Shown here one piece after another: positions 63,568 through 64,000 of a stretch of DNA of 64,000 nt. Source of the DNA: Sphingomonas piscis (lineage in GTDB: Bacteria > Pseudomonadota > Alphaproteobacteria > Sphingomonadales > Sphingomonadaceae); contig NZ_CP049869.1 of NCBI RefSeq assembly GCF_011300455.1, forward strand, positions 806,001 through 870,000, written 5' to 3'. The translations under genes were made by a program, and so were the position numbers. Under the pieces are notes generated by a model that had not been told where the DNA came from, ran no database searches, and was given only the letters and a program-made list of their open reading frames with translations. Numbering within the stretch: position 1 is the first letter of the stretch; each line of letters opens with the position of its first letter.

Positions 63568-64000
63568 TCGATCTTCAGCTGCTGTCGCAACCGCTTGCCG
63601 GCGATGGTTGCAGCGGAGAGCCGTTCACTGAAGCACGTCGGGATGCATTGCGTGCAGCATGCGCCGAGGATCCGGCGATCTGGGCGATGTATGCAGTCAA
63701 CTTCGGCCCGCCCGATTTTGATCGAACGATCACCGATTACGTCGCACGCCCGACCACCCGCACGTTCGTCCTGTTCGATGGCGACGAACTTGCTGGCATG
63801 TCGTCCTTCCTCGGCATCGATGAGGCGCGACAGTGCCTTGAGATCGGCGGCACCTACTACCGTCCCGCCTTCCGCGGCACCGGCTTCAACCGTCGCGTCA
63901 AGGACATGATGCTTGATCGCGCGTTCGCGTCCGGGTTCCGCCGCGTCGAATTCCGCGTCGACAAGCGCAACGCCCGCTCCCAAGCGGCGATGAAGAAGCT
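63564..64000 (+). CDS. GNAT-family N-acetyltransferase (3' end beyond the window)
   Basis: The frame is open from ATG 63564 to the window edge (145 codons). It resembles RimJ/RimL-type acetyltransferases: [45 protein letters not shown] (acetyl-CoA site region) and [21 protein letters not shown]. It overlaps the rbfA stop by 4 bases and so is co-transcribed with the ribosome-maturation operon, though the substrate is not known. Confidence 0.85.
   Translation, partial: MIDLQLLSQPLAGDGCSGEPFTEARRDALRAACAEDPAIWAMYAVNFGPPDFDRTITDYVARPTTRTFVLFDGDELAGMSSFLGIDEARQCLEIGGTYYRPAFRGTGFNRRVKDMMLDRAFASGFRRVEFRVDKRNARSQAAMKK

Overview
The window is a high-GC chromosomal segment of an alphaproteobacterium, most likely a sphingomonad (Sphingomonadales). 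This rests on gene content and order: tsaB-rimI-mucR-fur-plsC-miaB-phoH-ybeY-corC-lnt-metK-trmB, then rimP-nusA-ylxR-infB-rbfA, together with a Ros/MucR-type regulator and a valine-catabolic mms operon. These are inferences from recognised families; no database search was run. No rRNA, tRNA, CRISPR array or insertion sequence was seen, and no gap between genes exceeds about 300 bases.

Region 1 (1-22.8 kb) is a plant cell-wall glycan utilisation locus. A leftward operon reads GH10 xylanase - GH9 glucanase - galM - GH5 endoglucanase - aldo/keto reductase. Its first four junctions are 4-bp stop/start overlaps. A perfect LacI-type palindrome (TGGTAGCGCTACCA) sits just before the GH10 start. Divergent from it is a GH67 alpha-glucuronidase. 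Then come a small lipoprotein, a ROK sugar kinase, an SSS sodium/sugar symporter, a GH35 beta-galactosidase, a PA14-containing GH31 alpha-xylosidase and, further on, a Tat-exported GH29 alpha-L-fucosidase. Together these would attack glucuronoxylan (GH10, GH67) and fucogalactoxyloglucan or cellulose (GH9, GH5, GH31, GH35, GH29). No TonB-dependent receptor or LacI-family regulator lies in the window. Embedded in this region are a MerR-type regulator divergent from a His/Met-rich exported protein (probable copper handling), a DegP-like protease without a PDZ domain, and a GlcG-like exported protein.

Region 2 (22.8-35.4 kb) holds a candidate small RNA with an intrinsic terminator, selO, astD with a 5'-truncated cysteine-cluster gene behind it, dnaB, dcd, an FMN reductase, rnr, an EamA transporter, an M3 oligopeptidase and a lipoprotein. 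Region 3 (35.4-42.9 kb) is a valine/isobutyrate catabolic cluster (mmsA, isobutyryl-CoA dehydrogenase, two crotonase-fold enzymes, mmsB) with two small lipoproteins inside it, followed by a cytochrome c / cytochrome b561 pair. Region 4 (42.9-53.5 kb) is housekeeping: nfuA, tsaB, rimI, mucR, fur, plsC, miaB, phoH, ybeY, corC, lnt and metK. Region 5 (53.5-57.5 kb) has a DUF2231 membrane protein, trmB, a PQQ-type sugar dehydrogenase and a two-gene type III polyketide synthase / isoprenylcysteine-type methyltransferase unit. Region 6 (57.5-64 kb) is the rimP-nusA-ylxR-infB-rbfA transcription/translation operon, with GC-rich palindromic repeats inside ylxR and between infB and rbfA, ending in a truncated GNAT gene.

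A striking pattern runs through the window. Five intact-looking genes (GH10 xylanase, dnaB, lnt, trmB, PQQ dehydrogenase) are each broken by what looks like the loss of one base in a C/G homopolymer, while both halves stay well conserved. Three of the five are normally essential or near-universal, so homopolymer under-calling in the source assembly is the likeliest explanation. The five loci should be treated as full-length genes until reads say otherwise.
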